Of a stretch of DNA of 64,000 nucleotides, positions 24,510 to 33,659 are shown one piece after another. The notes beneath the pieces are model-generated. The model made no database searches, had not been told where the DNA came from, and worked only from the letters and a program-made list of their open reading frames with translations. Position numbers and translations under genes: made by a program. Source of the stretch: an uncultured Erysipelotrichaceae bacterium (GTDB lineage: Bacteria; Bacillota_I; Bacilli_A; Erysipelotrichales; Erysipelotrichaceae); the NCBI GenBank assembly GCA_934675465.1, contig CAKUQM010000002.1:1-64000 (forward strand). Direction: 5' to 3'. The number at the start of each line of letters is the position of its first letter. The stretch's first letter is position 1.

Positions 24510-26441
24510 ATGGAAAGAAAGTTTAACGATCAACAATTGGCAAGAAGAAAAAAGTTAGATGATTTAGTTGCGAAGGGCATTAATCCATTTGGTAATGCCT
24601 ACACAAGAACTGCAAACAGCAAGAGTATCAAGGATACTTATGGTGCATGTTCTAAGGAAGAATTAGAAGAGAAGAAGGTAGAGGTTTCTATCGCTGGTAG
24701 AATCATGTCAAAGAGAAGAATGGGCAAGATGTGTTTCATGCATGTTCAAGATCGTTATGGTTTGATTCAACTTGTTATTAACAAGAATGATTTAGGTGAG
24801 GAACCTTATGAATTAGTTAAGGCTAGTGATGTTGGTGATATCGTTGGTATTGAAGGCAGAGTTTATCGCACTAATCCAACTGAACAAAATCCTCAAGGTG
24901 AGTTGTCAGTTTATGTTTTAAAGTATACACATTTGACTAAGGCACTTAATCCTTTCCCTGAAAAATTCCATGGTTTAACAGATATTGAAGAAAGATATAG
25001 AAGAAGATATTTAGACTTGATCATGAATGAGGATTCAAAAAGAGTTGCGTTCATGCGTCCTCAAGTATTAAATGCGATTAGATCTTTCTTGGCTTCAAGA
25101 GATTTCGTAGAGGTTGAAACACCAGTTTTAACCTCATTGTTGACAGGTGCTAGTGCTAGACCATTTGTTACTCACCATAATGCTCAAGATATTGATATGT
25201 ATTTAAGAGTCGCTCTTGAATTAGATTTAAAGAGATTACTTGTTGGTGGTATGGAAAAGGTTTATGAGATTGGTAGAACTTTTAGAAATGAAGGTATGGA
25301 TCCTCAACATAATCCTGAGTTTACTTTGATGGAATTATATGAAGCATATTCTAATCTTGAGGGTATGATGGAAATTACTGAGAGCATGTATAAGTATATT
25401 GCTGATAATGTTTGTCATAAGAGAACTTTCAAGTATTTAGGTCACGAGATCAGTTTAGATGGTGATTGGAAGAGAGTTTCAATGACTGATGCAATTAAGG
25501 AAAAGACTGGTATCGACTTTAAGCAACAAATGTCTTTTGAAGAAGCTTGTGCTTTAGCTAAGGAACATGGTATTGAGGTTGAGAATCACTTTACAACAGG
25601 TCATATCATTAATGCTTTCTTTGAGAAGTATGTAGAGGAAACTTTGATTCAACCTACTTTCTTATATGGTCATCCAATTGAGATTTCACCACTAACAAGA
25701 GCTAATGAAGAAGATCCTCGTTTCGTTGATCGTTTCGAATTATTCATTTCAGGTCATGAGTGTGCAAATGCTTATACTGAGTTAAATGATCCAATTGATC
25801 AATTAAAGCGTTTTGAGGATCAATTAAAGGCTAAGCAATTAGGTGATGATGAAGCTAGTGATATCGATATGGATTTCGTTGAGGCTCTAGAATATGGTAT
25901 GCCACCTGCAGGCGGTATCGGCTATGGTATCGATAGAATGGTAATGTTGTTTACTGAGTCTGAGTCTATTAGAGATGTTATCTTGTTCCCTACAATGAAG
26001 CAATTGAATGGCAATAAGGCTGCTAAGGTAGCTCCTGTTAAGACAACTGCAGATGGTGAAAAGGTTGATTTCTCTAATGTAAAGATTGAACCAATTTTCA
26101 CTGAGATGGTTGATTTTGATACATTTGCTAAGTCAGATTTCCGTGTTGTTAAGATTTTGGCTTGTGAGGCTGTTGAAAAGAGTAAGAAGCTTCTTAAGTT
26201 CACTTTGGATGATGGCGAAAGAAAAGATCGTGTTATCCTAAGTGGTATTCATGATTATTATGAACCAGAAGAGTTAGTTGGTAAGACTGCTGTTGCGATT
26301 GTTAACTTACCTCCAAGAAAGATGATGGGTATTGATTCTGAGGGCATGTTAATTTCTGCAGTACATGAGGAAGATGGTCATGAAGGTCTTAACTTGTTAA
26401 TGTTAGATAACAAGATTCCTGCTGGTGCTAAGTTATATTAA
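24510..26441 (+). CDS. lysS: Class II lysyl-tRNA synthetase with fused C-terminal tRNA-binding domain
   Basis: The 643-residue enzyme has an N-terminal OB-fold (about 45-150) and a class II core with motif 2 (FRNEGMDPQHNPEFT) and motif 3 (GIGYGIDRMVMLF). After about residue 530 comes a second OB-fold of the Trbp111/EMAP type, with FAKSDFRVVKILACE and VNLPPRKMMGIDSEGM. That module is usual in MetRS; the normal LysRS is about 495 residues. The start was set at 24510 behind AAAGGAGAAG; an earlier ATG lies within the T-box. Confidence 0.95.
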   Translation: MERKFNDQQLARRKKLDDLVAKGINPFGNAYTRTANSKSIKDTYGACSKEELEEKKVEVSIAGRIMSKRRMGKMCFMHVQDRYGLIQLVINKNDLGEEPYELVKASDVGDIVGIEGRVYRTNPTEQNPQGELSVYVLKYTHLTKALNPFPEKFHGLTDIEERYRRRYLDLIMNEDSKRVAFMRPQVLNAIRSFLASRDFVEVETPVLTSLLTGASARPFVTHHNAQDIDMYLRVALELDLKRLLVGGMEKVYEIGRTFRNEGMDPQHNPEFTLMELYEAYSNLEGMMEITESMYKYIADNVCHKRTFKYLGHEISLDGDWKRVSMTDAIKEKTGIDFKQQMSFEEACALAKEHGIEVENHFTTGHIINAFFEKYVEETLIQPTFLYGHPIEISPLTRANEEDPRFVDRFELFISGHECANAYTELNDPIDQLKRFEDQLKAKQLGDDEASDIDMDFVEALEYGMPPAGGIGYGIDRMVMLFTESESIRDVILFPTMKQLNGNKAAKVAPVKTTADGEKVDFSNVKIEPIFTEMVDFDTFAKSDFRVVKILACEAVEKSKKLLKFTLDDGERKDRVILSGIHDYYEPEELVGKTAVAIVNLPPRKMMGIDSEGMLISAVHEEDGHEGLNLLMLDNKIPAGAKLY

Positions 26442-26455
26442 TTTAGTTTAATTAA

Positions 26456-26484
26456 GGACGTAGCTTAATAAGTTGCGTCTTTTA
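26456..26484 (+). terminator. Terminator after lysS
   Basis: GACGTAGC (26457-26464) pairs with GTTGCGTC (26472-26479), including G-U pairs, and TTTT follows. Confidence 0.65.
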
Positions 26485-26498
26485 ATTTAGAATAACCG

Positions 26499-26529
26499 TT
26501 GACCTATACGTGGCGTATGCGCTTATACT
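26499..26529 (+). promoter_or_regulatory. MerR-type promoter/operator
   Basis: TTGACC (26499-26504) and TATACT (26524-26529) are separated by 19 bp. Within the spacer, TATACG and CGTATG form an imperfect dyad. The long spacer with a central dyad is the known architecture that MerR-family proteins distort to activate. It lies right before the merR-like gene, so self-control is likely. Confidence 0.65.
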
Positions 26530-26555
26530 GTCATCAAGAAAGGTGAGGTAGACAC

Positions 26556-27428
26556 ATGTTGTTAAATGAAATAGCGAACGAAGTAGGAATGACTAAGCGT
26601 GCCATTAAGTATTATGAAGAGAAAGGTTTGTTATCAGTAAACAAAAGTAATAATGGTTATCGTGATTATTCCACAAATGATGTTGATACTTTAAAAAGAA
26701 TTTCAGTTTATAGAAAATTAGGAGTTAGCGTTAAAGATATAAAGAATTTGTTGGAAAATAATGATAAAGATGTTCTTGTTCGGATTTATAACGAAAAGAT
26801 GCAAGATAAAATCTTACAAGACAATGAACTTAATGCTTTAAAACAATTTATAGAAGATAATGATGTAAATAAAATAGACAAGATGTTAGATTATCAAAGT
26901 GTTGAGGATGCAATTGAGTCTTTGTTGCCTGATAAAGAATGGGGTGATTATTTAAAGAGTCATTTTAAACCATTTCTTAATATAAGATTAGAAACTACTG
27001 AACAGAAACAGGCTTTGCGAAACATTTTGACGTATTGCGATGAAACAACATTAAAAATACCTCTTATTATGAGAATGGGTATGAAAATTAATAGTGGTGT
27101 GAGTAAGGAAACAAGAACCGCAGATGAAATGATAGCTTATTATCGTGATATGAGCGAAAGTGAATATGATAGGTTAAAAGAAATGACGTTGCAAGGTGTC
27201 AAAATTAAATCAGGAATACTAAAATATCACCCTACCTTTGTAGCACAAAGAAAGCTACAAAAAGAATTTCAGAATAAAGGATATAACGATATATTGATTC
27301 CTAATATGATAGCTTTATCACCTTTGTATGCTGAATATAAAGCGAATCTAGATAAGGTGAATGACAAAATTTGTAGAGAGCTAGGTCTTTATTATGATAG
27401 TAACTATAACTTAGTTATTAAAAAATGA
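26556..27428 (+). CDS. MerR-family regulator with unassigned 200-residue C-terminal domain
   Basis: Residues 1-70 are a MerR winged helix (EIANEVGMTKRAIKYYEEKGLL, NGYRDYSTNDVDTLKRI). A short coiled-coil-like stretch follows to about 110. The rest (to 290) is an alpha-rich domain that I cannot assign; it lacks the Cys residues of metal sensors and the usual GyrI-like effector pattern. GAGG precedes the ATG at 10 nt. No target gene other than itself is obvious. Confidence 0.75.
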   Translation: MLLNEIANEVGMTKRAIKYYEEKGLLSVNKSNNGYRDYSTNDVDTLKRISVYRKLGVSVKDIKNLLENNDKDVLVRIYNEKMQDKILQDNELNALKQFIEDNDVNKIDKMLDYQSVEDAIESLLPDKEWGDYLKSHFKPFLNIRLETTEQKQALRNILTYCDETTLKIPLIMRMGMKINSGVSKETRTADEMIAYYRDMSESEYDRLKEMTLQGVKIKSGILKYHPTFVAQRKLQKEFQNKGYNDILIPNMIALSPLYAEYKANLDKVNDKICRELGLYYDSNYNLVIKK

Positions 27429-27434
27429 AATTGT

Positions 27435-27483
27435 AAAAAAAGCTGAAATATAATTCTTTTAACGAATATTTCAGCTTTTTTAT
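27435..27483 (+). terminator. Terminator after the MerR-type gene
   Basis: AAAAGCTGAAATAT and ATATTTCAGCTTTTTTT form a 14-bp stem around a 14-nt loop, with a long T run. Confidence 0.88.
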
Positions 27484-27531
27484 TAGATTTTCACCGCTAA
27501 CTACCATATAATAGTAGTATGAGGAGAGAAT

Positions 27532-28140
27532 ATGATAGTTACATATCAAATGTTAAAGGAATCATTGAGCGATTATAAGAATCCTGATAATAAGATTAAG
27601 AGAATGAGTGATGGTGGTGAGATTGTTAAGCTTACAAAGAACTTGTATGAAACAAATGTTAATACACCAGGTCATTTGGTTGCGGATGCCATTTATTCGC
27701 CATCTTATTTATCATTTGATTATGCCTTGTCTTATTATGGTTTAATTCCTGAAATGGTTTATACTTATACCAGTGCGACTTTTAATAAGAAAAAGAAGAA
27801 ACAATATATAAACAAGCTTGGTACCTTTACTTATAGAGATGTTCCATCTAAGGTTTATCCTTATGGTATCAATATTAAGGAAGAAGGTGATTATACATAT
27901 TTGCTTGCCTGTCCTGAGAAGGCAATATGTGACAAGCTTTATACAATTAAGCCAGTTAAGAATAAGAAGGAAATGTATAATCTACTATTTGTTGATTTAA
28001 GAATAGATGAAGATGAGTTTAAAGAATTAAATTTTGATGATTTAAATAAACTATGTGATTTATATAGTTGTACTAATTTAAAGTTATTAAAGAAAGTTGT
28101 AGGAGATTTTGATGAACACAGTATTGGAACAAATGATTGA
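27532..28140 (+). CDS. AbiEi-like antitoxin of a nucleotidyltransferase toxin-antitoxin pair
   Basis: The 202-residue protein has the pattern of AbiEi-type antitoxins: 'GGEIVKLTKNLYETN' near the N-terminus and 'YSPSYLSFDYALSYYGLIPE' next, with 'LLACPEKAICDKLY' later. These proteins repress their operon and neutralise the partner. A TATAAT box lies about 15-20 nt upstream of the ribosome site GGAGAG. The toxin gene overlaps its end by 29 nt. Confidence 0.78.
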   Translation: MIVTYQMLKESLSDYKNPDNKIKRMSDGGEIVKLTKNLYETNVNTPGHLVADAIYSPSYLSFDYALSYYGLIPEMVYTYTSATFNKKKKKQYINKLGTFTYRDVPSKVYPYGINIKEEGDYTYLLACPEKAICDKLYTIKPVKNKKEMYNLLFVDLRIDEDEFKELNFDDLNKLCDLYSCTNLKLLKKVVGDFDEHSIGTND

Positions 28141-28978
28141 ATCTTATAATCCTAAAAACAATGATGAAAAACGCAATGTGATTAAGGAGGTAATGCAGGA
28201 AATTGTACTTTGCGGTTTAAGCAAAGCTGGTTTCTTTAATGTGGCAGCTTTTTATGGTGGTACTGCGTTACGTATTTTTTATGGCCTTGATCGTTTTTCT
28301 GAAGATTTAGACTTTTCGCTATTGATAAAAGATAAAGAATTTGATTTATCAAAGTATTTTCCAGTTTTAAAAGAAGTGGTTTCTTCATATGGCCTTGATG
28401 TGGATATTGAACTTAAAAACAAAACCAAAGACTCTTATGTACAATCGGCATTTTTAAAAGGGGATACCATTGAACACTTTTTGTTGTTTTATCCTAACGA
28501 TTTAGTTGAAGGGATAAATAAAAATGAGAAGGTAAAGATTAAATTTGAAATCGATACCATGCCACCTGGTTTGGCAACTTATGAGACAAAATATAGATTG
28601 TTACCTACTCCTTATGGTGTAAAGCTTTATGATGAATCTTCTTTGTTTTCAGGGAAGATTCATGCGGTTATTTGCCGTTCATGGAAATCAAAAGTGAAGG
28701 GCCGTGATTTGTATGATTATATATTTTACCTTTCTAGAAAATCTAAATATAATCTTCCACATTTAAGGGAAAAATTAATCGATTCTGGTTTTATCGATAA
28801 GGAAACAAAACTAGATAATGACGATATTAAGAGAATTCTTATTGATAGATTTAATGAAATTGATTTTGAAGCTGCTAAGAATGATGTAGTTCCTTTTATA
28901 AAGGATACAAATGTTTTAGATATTTGGTCTAAAGAATTCTTTGTGGATATTACTACAAATCTATTATCAATAAACTAA
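28112..28978 (+). CDS. AbiEii/AbiGii-type nucleotidyltransferase toxin
   Basis: The 288-residue protein has the nucleotidyltransferase core 'FYGGTALRIFYGLDRFSEDLDFSL' (GG...DxD) and the later 'FSGKIHAVICRSWKSKVKGRDLYDYIFYL' typical of AbiEii. The family transfers nucleotides, in some members to tRNA acceptor ends, and halts growth. Start 28112 was chosen because AGGAG is 6 nt upstream. The gene pair is a type IV-like abortive-infection module; tRNA as a target is known from homologues, not shown here. Confidence 0.85.
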   Translation: MNTVLEQMIESYNPKNNDEKRNVIKEVMQEIVLCGLSKAGFFNVAAFYGGTALRIFYGLDRFSEDLDFSLLIKDKEFDLSKYFPVLKEVVSSYGLDVDIELKNKTKDSYVQSAFLKGDTIEHFLLFYPNDLVEGINKNEKVKIKFEIDTMPPGLATYETKYRLLPTPYGVKLYDESSLFSGKIHAVICRSWKSKVKGRDLYDYIFYLSRKSKYNLPHLREKLIDSGFIDKETKLDNDDIKRILIDRFNEIDFEAAKNDVVPFIKDTNVLDIWSKEFFVDITTNLLSIN

Positions 28979-29076
28979 ATATTTTGCTTATAAACGGTTA
29001 ATAGTGTCAAAAATATTTGGCTTGATGAACTCTTCGATATTTTAATGCTCAATTTTTAATCAAATACGTTTATCTA

Positions 29077-29105
29077 TTGACAGCGGTTACATTTTTTGAT
29101 ACATT
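29077..29105 (+). promoter_or_regulatory. bgl operon promoter with overlapping cre-like site
   Basis: TTGACA (29077-29082) and TACATT (29100-29105) have a 17-bp spacer. TGACAGCGGTTACA (29078-29091) differs at one position from the relaxed CcpA cre consensus TGNAANCGNTNNCA and overlaps the -35 box, so CcpA repression is likely. Confidence 0.65.
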
Positions 29106-29123
29106 AAACCTGCAAAAGAAATT

Positions 29124-29150
29124 AGGAGTTGCTACTGTTAATTCAGGCTA
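29124..29150 (+). promoter_or_regulatory. Ribonucleic antiterminator (RAT) site for LicT/BglG
   Basis: GGAGTTGCTACTGTTAATTC then AGGCTA resembles the RAT consensus (GGATTGTTACTG...CAGGCA). Its 3' end overlaps the 5' arm of the leader terminator, the arrangement needed for antitermination. Confidence 0.8.
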
Positions 29151-29202
29151 CATCCGTAATGTACATCTTTTTGATGTTCATGGCGAATGTAGCTTTTTGT
29201 TT
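29147..29202 (+). terminator. bgl leader terminator
   Basis: GCTACAT (29147-29153) pairs with ATGTAGC (29187-29193); an inner ACATC/GATGT stem adds to it, and TTTTTG follows. It blocks the operon unless the antiterminator binds the RAT. Confidence 0.85.
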
Positions 29203-29220
29203 TGAAAGAGGGGAGCAATT

Positions 29221-30060
29221 ATGAGAATCACCAAAATAATAAACAACGGTCTTGTTAAAATTAATGATTCAGATGGAAAAGAATGTATCGTTATGGGAAA
29301 GGGGATTGGCTTCAATAAAAAGATAGGGGATGAAATCAGAAAAGATCAGATTGAAAAAGTATACCGCATGGACGATCCTAATACGCAAAATCAATTTACT
29401 GACTTAATATCTAAAATTCCTTTAATTCACATCGAAGTAGCAAGCATGATCGTCGAATATACTGAAAATGCACTTGGTAGAAAACTCAGAGATGGGATAT
29501 ATGTAGCTCTAACCGATCATATTGATTTCGCTTTAGAACGTATAGAGAAAAATATACCTTTAAAAAACACAATGCTATCAGAAATCAAAACATACTATCC
29601 TGGAGAATATCGTATTGGTTTGGAAGCTCTTAATATTGTTAAAAGAGAATTAGGAGTAAAACTCCCTGAGGATGAAGCGGGATATATTGCCATCCATATC
29701 ATTCAATTTTCGTCAGAAACAGAAACTTCAGATTTTGCTGATATTTCGGTGAGAGTAATACACAACATATTAAATATTATAAGATATACATTTTCCTTGG
29801 AATTAAATCCTGATTCCATCGCCTATGAACGTTTAGTGACTCATATCAAATACTTTGTAAAAAGAATCATTGATGGCGGTAAGAAAGAAAAAATATCTGA
29901 AAGTGAATTTTTGAATAAAATGAGGTCATATTTTGACAAAGAATATAAATGTTGTTTAAAAATCAAGAAAAGTTTGTATGTAGAATTCGGATACGAAATG
30001 GAAGACGATGAAATGATGTATCTATGTGTCCATATTCGCAGAGTTTTAGAAGACAGATAA
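29221..30060 (+). CDS. licT: BglG/LicT-family transcription antiterminator
   Basis: The 279-residue protein has a CAT RNA-binding domain (about 1-57, MRITKIINNGLVKI), PRD1 (about 65-170) and PRD2 (about 172-279). Conserved phosphorylatable His residues are seen in LTDHID, AIHIIQF, VTHIKYF and CVHIRR. It would bind the RAT in its own leader when beta-glucosides are present and PTS phosphorylation allows it. GAGGGGAG precedes the ATG. Confidence 0.92.
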   Translation: MRITKIINNGLVKINDSDGKECIVMGKGIGFNKKIGDEIRKDQIEKVYRMDDPNTQNQFTDLISKIPLIHIEVASMIVEYTENALGRKLRDGIYVALTDHIDFALERIEKNIPLKNTMLSEIKTYYPGEYRIGLEALNIVKRELGVKLPEDEAGYIAIHIIQFSSETETSDFADISVRVIHNILNIIRYTFSLELNPDSIAYERLVTHIKYFVKRIIDGGKKEKISESEFLNKMRSYFDKEYKCCLKIKKSLYVEFGYEMEDDEMMYLCVHIRRVLEDR

Positions 30061-30116
30061 AAAAGAAATCGGCCGTTTCTTATTTATATTATCACCATTG
30101 CAGAAAGGAGAATATT

Positions 30117-31991
30117 ATGAACTATCAAGAACTTGCAATGAAAATTTTAGAATACGTTGGTGGAGAAGAAAATGTCAGCGACGTATACCATTGTGCTACT
30201 AGGCTTCGTTTTAGTTTGATTGATCGCAGCAAAGCAAAACCAGATAGAATCGAAAAACTGTCTGGAGTATCTGGTGTAATGACCAAAAACGGTCAGTTTC
30301 ATGTGATCATAGGAACAGACGTTCCTAGCGTTTATCGACCAATCTCAGAAAAGGTTGATAAAACTAAATCGAGTATAAAAAAGAACGAAATTAAAGAAAA
30401 AGGGGATTGGAAAGCGAAATTTATTGATACGGTCTCTGGAATTTTCTCGCCAACACTTCCTGCGCTAGCCGCTTCTGGTATGTTGAAGGTCGTTTTGGCG
30501 TTGCTATTGACTTTTGGTTGGTTAACACAAGAAAGCAGTACTTATCAAGTTATCAACTTTATGGCTGATGCGACCTTCTACTTTTATCCAGTGTTAATTG
30601 CTTTTTTTGCAGCGAAGAAATTTAACTGTAATCAAGTCTTAGCTGTAATGCTCGCTTGCGCGCTAGTGCACCCTAATTTCGTTTCTATGGTTGCAAATAG
30701 CCAAGAAACAAAGGAAGCAATAACCGTATTTGGATTGCCTATCTATAACGCAACATATTCTAGTACCGTCATTCCTATTATCTTAGGGGTAGCACTAATG
30801 AGTTTTGTAGAACCGATTGCAGATAAGATAAGTCCAAAACCAGTAAAATTTTTTATCCGCCCTTTAATAACGATGTTTGTAACGGGGATTGCTACTTTGT
30901 GTGTTCTAGGACCATTAGGAAGCATTCTTTCTAAATATTTAGCAAATTTGATGAAAGGCATTGATTCAGTTGCTCCTTGGATAGTTCCAACTATCATGGG
31001 CGCAATCCAGCCATTTACAGTCATTACGGGTACAGGAGGAGGATTCTTTACTATCGCCATCAATAACAGAATGACTATTGGTTACGATTCTGCTTTTTAT
31101 CCTGGATGGTTAGCATCTAATGTTGCCGTTGGCGCAGCAACTTTAGGATTCGCGGCTAGAACTAAGGATAAAGAAATGAAACAACTTGCTACTTCAACAG
31201 GTATAACTGCAGTATGTGGAATCACAGAACCGGCATTATATGGTGTTAATATTAACCGTATGCGTAATATGATTGCTTGTATGGTAGGTGGTGCTGCTGG
31301 TGGACTTTTTATGGGTATTCTTGGAGTTAAAAACTTCTATGGCGGATCTCCTGGCATATTGACCTTGCCAAGCTACATGAGTCCTGATTATCCAATGGCT
31401 AATTTCGTATTTGCTTGTATTGGATCAGTTATCGCTTTTGTTGTAAGCTTTGCAATTGCTTATATTTTCTATAAATCAGATGACAATAAAGTTAATATTT
31501 TGAAAGATAAAGAAAACAACGAGGAACATTTAAACATCACATTAAATGCCCCTGTCAACGGTAAAAGTGTCGAAATAAGAACAGTTAATGATTCAACATT
31601 TGCGAATGAAATTATGGGGAAAGGGATTGCAATAATTCCTGAAGATGGCAAAGTATATTCTCCAGCCAACGGAAAAATAGTTTCAGTTTTTCCTAGCAAA
31701 CACGCTATTACGATTAAAACGGATGATGGGGTAGAATTATTAATTCACATCGGTATTGACACAGTTAATTTAAAGGGTAAATATTTCGAGTCGAAAGTCA
31801 GTGATGGTCAAGATGTCGAAGCCGGAGATTTATTGCTGATATTTGATAAAGACCAGATCGTAAAAGAAGGATATGATCCTACTGTTGTAATGTTTGTAAC
31901 TAATAGTGAAAAGTATGATGTAATCAAAAATTCATTGGTCGAAGAAAGCATAACTATCAATAATACTGTTCTTGAGTTAGGTTGGAGGTAA
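30117..31991 (+). CDS. bglP: Beta-glucoside PTS permease EIIBCA
   Basis: The 624-residue protein has EIIB at the N-terminus with Cys26 in YHCATRLRFSL. The EIIC membrane part (about 105-450) includes 'GGGFFTIAINNRMTIG' and 'GITEPALYGVN'. A C-terminal EIIA domain has the His site in LLIHIGIDTV (about 543). It imports and phosphorylates beta-glucosides. The start was set at 30117, behind AAAGGAG; in-frame codons farther upstream lie in the end of licT. Confidence 0.93.
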   Translation: MNYQELAMKILEYVGGEENVSDVYHCATRLRFSLIDRSKAKPDRIEKLSGVSGVMTKNGQFHVIIGTDVPSVYRPISEKVDKTKSSIKKNEIKEKGDWKAKFIDTVSGIFSPTLPALAASGMLKVVLALLLTFGWLTQESSTYQVINFMADATFYFYPVLIAFFAAKKFNCNQVLAVMLACALVHPNFVSMVANSQETKEAITVFGLPIYNATYSSTVIPIILGVALMSFVEPIADKISPKPVKFFIRPLITMFVTGIATLCVLGPLGSILSKYLANLMKGIDSVAPWIVPTIMGAIQPFTVITGTGGGFFTIAINNRMTIGYDSAFYPGWLASNVAVGAATLGFAARTKDKEMKQLATSTGITAVCGITEPALYGVNINRMRNMIACMVGGAAGGLFMGILGVKNFYGGSPGILTLPSYMSPDYPMANFVFACIGSVIAFVVSFAIAYIFYKSDDNKVNILKDKENNEEHLNITLNAPVNGKSVEIRTVNDSTFANEIMGKGIAIIPEDGKVYSPANGKIVSVFPSKHAITIKTDDGVELLIHIGIDTVNLKGKYFESKVSDGQDVEAGDLLLIFDKDQIVKEGYDPTVVMFVTNSEKYDVIKNSLVEESITINNTVLELGWR

Positions 31992-31996
31992 TCTTT

Positions 31997-33466
31997 GTGA
32001 ATTTTCCAAAAAGATTTTACTGGGGTGGAGCTGTTGCCGCTAACCAGTGTGAAGGTGCATGGGATGAAAAAGGACGAGGTATGACCATTACGGATGTAAT
32101 GACTAAGGCGGAGCCCAAAAGCATCCGTCTTACATCTTACATTGATGATGAAAAATGTGGCCACTTAAAAAAACGAAATGAAAAATTGCCTCCAGGCTCA
32201 CATTATGGTGTTATAGAAGGAGTATATTATCCAAACCATGTAGGAATCGATTTTTACCACAGATACAAAGAAGATATTGAGCTTTTTTCTGAAATGGGAT
32301 TCAACATGTTTAGATTATCTATTTCTTGGACCAGGTTGTATCCAAAAGGAATAGAACAATCACCTAATCCAGATGGAATTGCATATTATAAAGAACTTCT
32401 GAAGGAATTAAATAATAAAGGAATCAAACCACTAGTAACGCTACATCACCTTGAAACGCCTTTATTTTTAGAAGAAGAATACGGAGGATGGTTAAATCGG
32501 TATACGGTTGATTGTTATGTGAAATATGCAGAAACTTGCTTCAAAGAATTTAAAGGTCTTGTAAATTATTGGTTAACTTTCAACGAAATAAACAATACCA
32601 TTGCCTTTATGCAGATGTTTACAAACACAGAAACAGATAAAGATTACAGAGAAGCATATCAGAAATTACATAATCAATTTGTCGCAAGTGCCAAAGCGGT
32701 AAAGTTAGCCCATTCTATTGACCCTGATAATAAGGTTGGGTGTATGTTGAGCGGATTGGTATATTATCCTGGAACATGTGATCCTGCCGACGTTCTTAAT
32801 ACGAGATTTAAATTCGAAAAAGATGTTTTGTATTGTTCGGATGTCATGTGCAAAGGCGAATATCCAATGTTCGCTAAAAGATTATGGAATGAGCATAAAG
32901 TTGATTTAGATATTGCGAATGATGACTATGAAATCATTAAAAATGGACGAGTCGATTTTTATACTTTTTCATATTACAATTCCACAGTATCTTCAATACA
33001 CAAAACAGATGATGAGGTATCTGGAAATTTATCTAAAGGATTAAAAAATCCTTATCTTAAATATTCTGAATGGGGATGGGCTTGTGACCCTATCGGTTTA
33101 AGGCTTTTCTTAAACACAATTTATGACAGATACAAGTTACCTTTGATGATTACAGAAAATGGATTAGGCGCCAAAGATGTATTGGAAGAAGATGGAACGA
33201 TTCACGATCCTTATCGAATCGAATATATCAAAAAACATATCGTGGAAATGAATAAATCAATTGAGGATGGAGTAGATCTAATTGGATACTTGCCATGGGC
33301 ACCGATTGATTTGGTATCAGCTTCAACCGGTGAAATGTCTAAACGTTATGGATTTATATATGTTGATCTTGATGATGAAGGGAATGGAAGTTTAAAACGT
33401 TACAAAAAAGATTCTTTTTATTGGTATAAGAAAGTTATCGCATCAAATGCAAAAATTTTAGAATAG
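31997..33466 (+). CDS. bglA: 6-phospho-beta-glucosidase, glycoside hydrolase family 1
   Basis: The 489-residue enzyme has the GH1 acid/base Glu in LTFNEIN (about 197) and the nucleophile Glu in MITENGLG (about 386). The N-terminal signature is 'FYWGGAVAANQCEGAW'. It hydrolyses the phosphorylated disaccharides delivered by the PTS permease just upstream. The GTG start at 31997 was chosen because GGAGG lies 8 nt upstream, 5 nt after the permease stop. Confidence 0.92.
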   Translation: MNFPKRFYWGGAVAANQCEGAWDEKGRGMTITDVMTKAEPKSIRLTSYIDDEKCGHLKKRNEKLPPGSHYGVIEGVYYPNHVGIDFYHRYKEDIELFSEMGFNMFRLSISWTRLYPKGIEQSPNPDGIAYYKELLKELNNKGIKPLVTLHHLETPLFLEEEYGGWLNRYTVDCYVKYAETCFKEFKGLVNYWLTFNEINNTIAFMQMFTNTETDKDYREAYQKLHNQFVASAKAVKLAHSIDPDNKVGCMLSGLVYYPGTCDPADVLNTRFKFEKDVLYCSDVMCKGEYPMFAKRLWNEHKVDLDIANDDYEIIKNGRVDFYTFSYYNSTVSSIHKTDDEVSGNLSKGLKNPYLKYSEWGWACDPIGLRLFLNTIYDRYKLPLMITENGLGAKDVLEEDGTIHDPYRIEYIKKHIVEMNKSIEDGVDLIGYLPWAPIDLVSASTGEMSKRYGFIYVDLDDEGNGSLKRYKKDSFYWYKKVIASNAKILE

Positions 33467-33522
33467 GGTTTATTTATCATTAGTTGAGTTTTATAGTAAA
33501 CTACATTCAAGAAAAATCGCAT

Positions 33523-33553
33523 GTCAAAGCTTCCTTAATCAGGAAGCTTTGAC
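33523..33553. repeat. Perfect 12-bp hairpin after the bgl operon
   Basis: GTCAAAGCTTCC and GGAAGCTTTGAC flank a 7-nt loop. No T run follows, so it is not a standard intrinsic terminator. Confidence 0.75.
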
Positions 33554-33557
33554 TCAT

Positions 33558-33600
33558 CAAATAATCCGGGGGTTTGGCAAAAACCTTGGGTGGTTATTTG
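33558..33600. repeat. Second long hairpin after the bgl operon
   Basis: CAAATAATCC pairs with GGTTATTTG, and an inner GGTTT/AAACC stem adds to it. It directly follows the previous hairpin, so the two may form one structured 3' end. Confidence 0.6.
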
Positions 33601-33659
33601 TTTGGCAAGTGTTTTACTAGCATTTTAGAAAAAACTAAGTAAATCTAGAACAATTAAAT

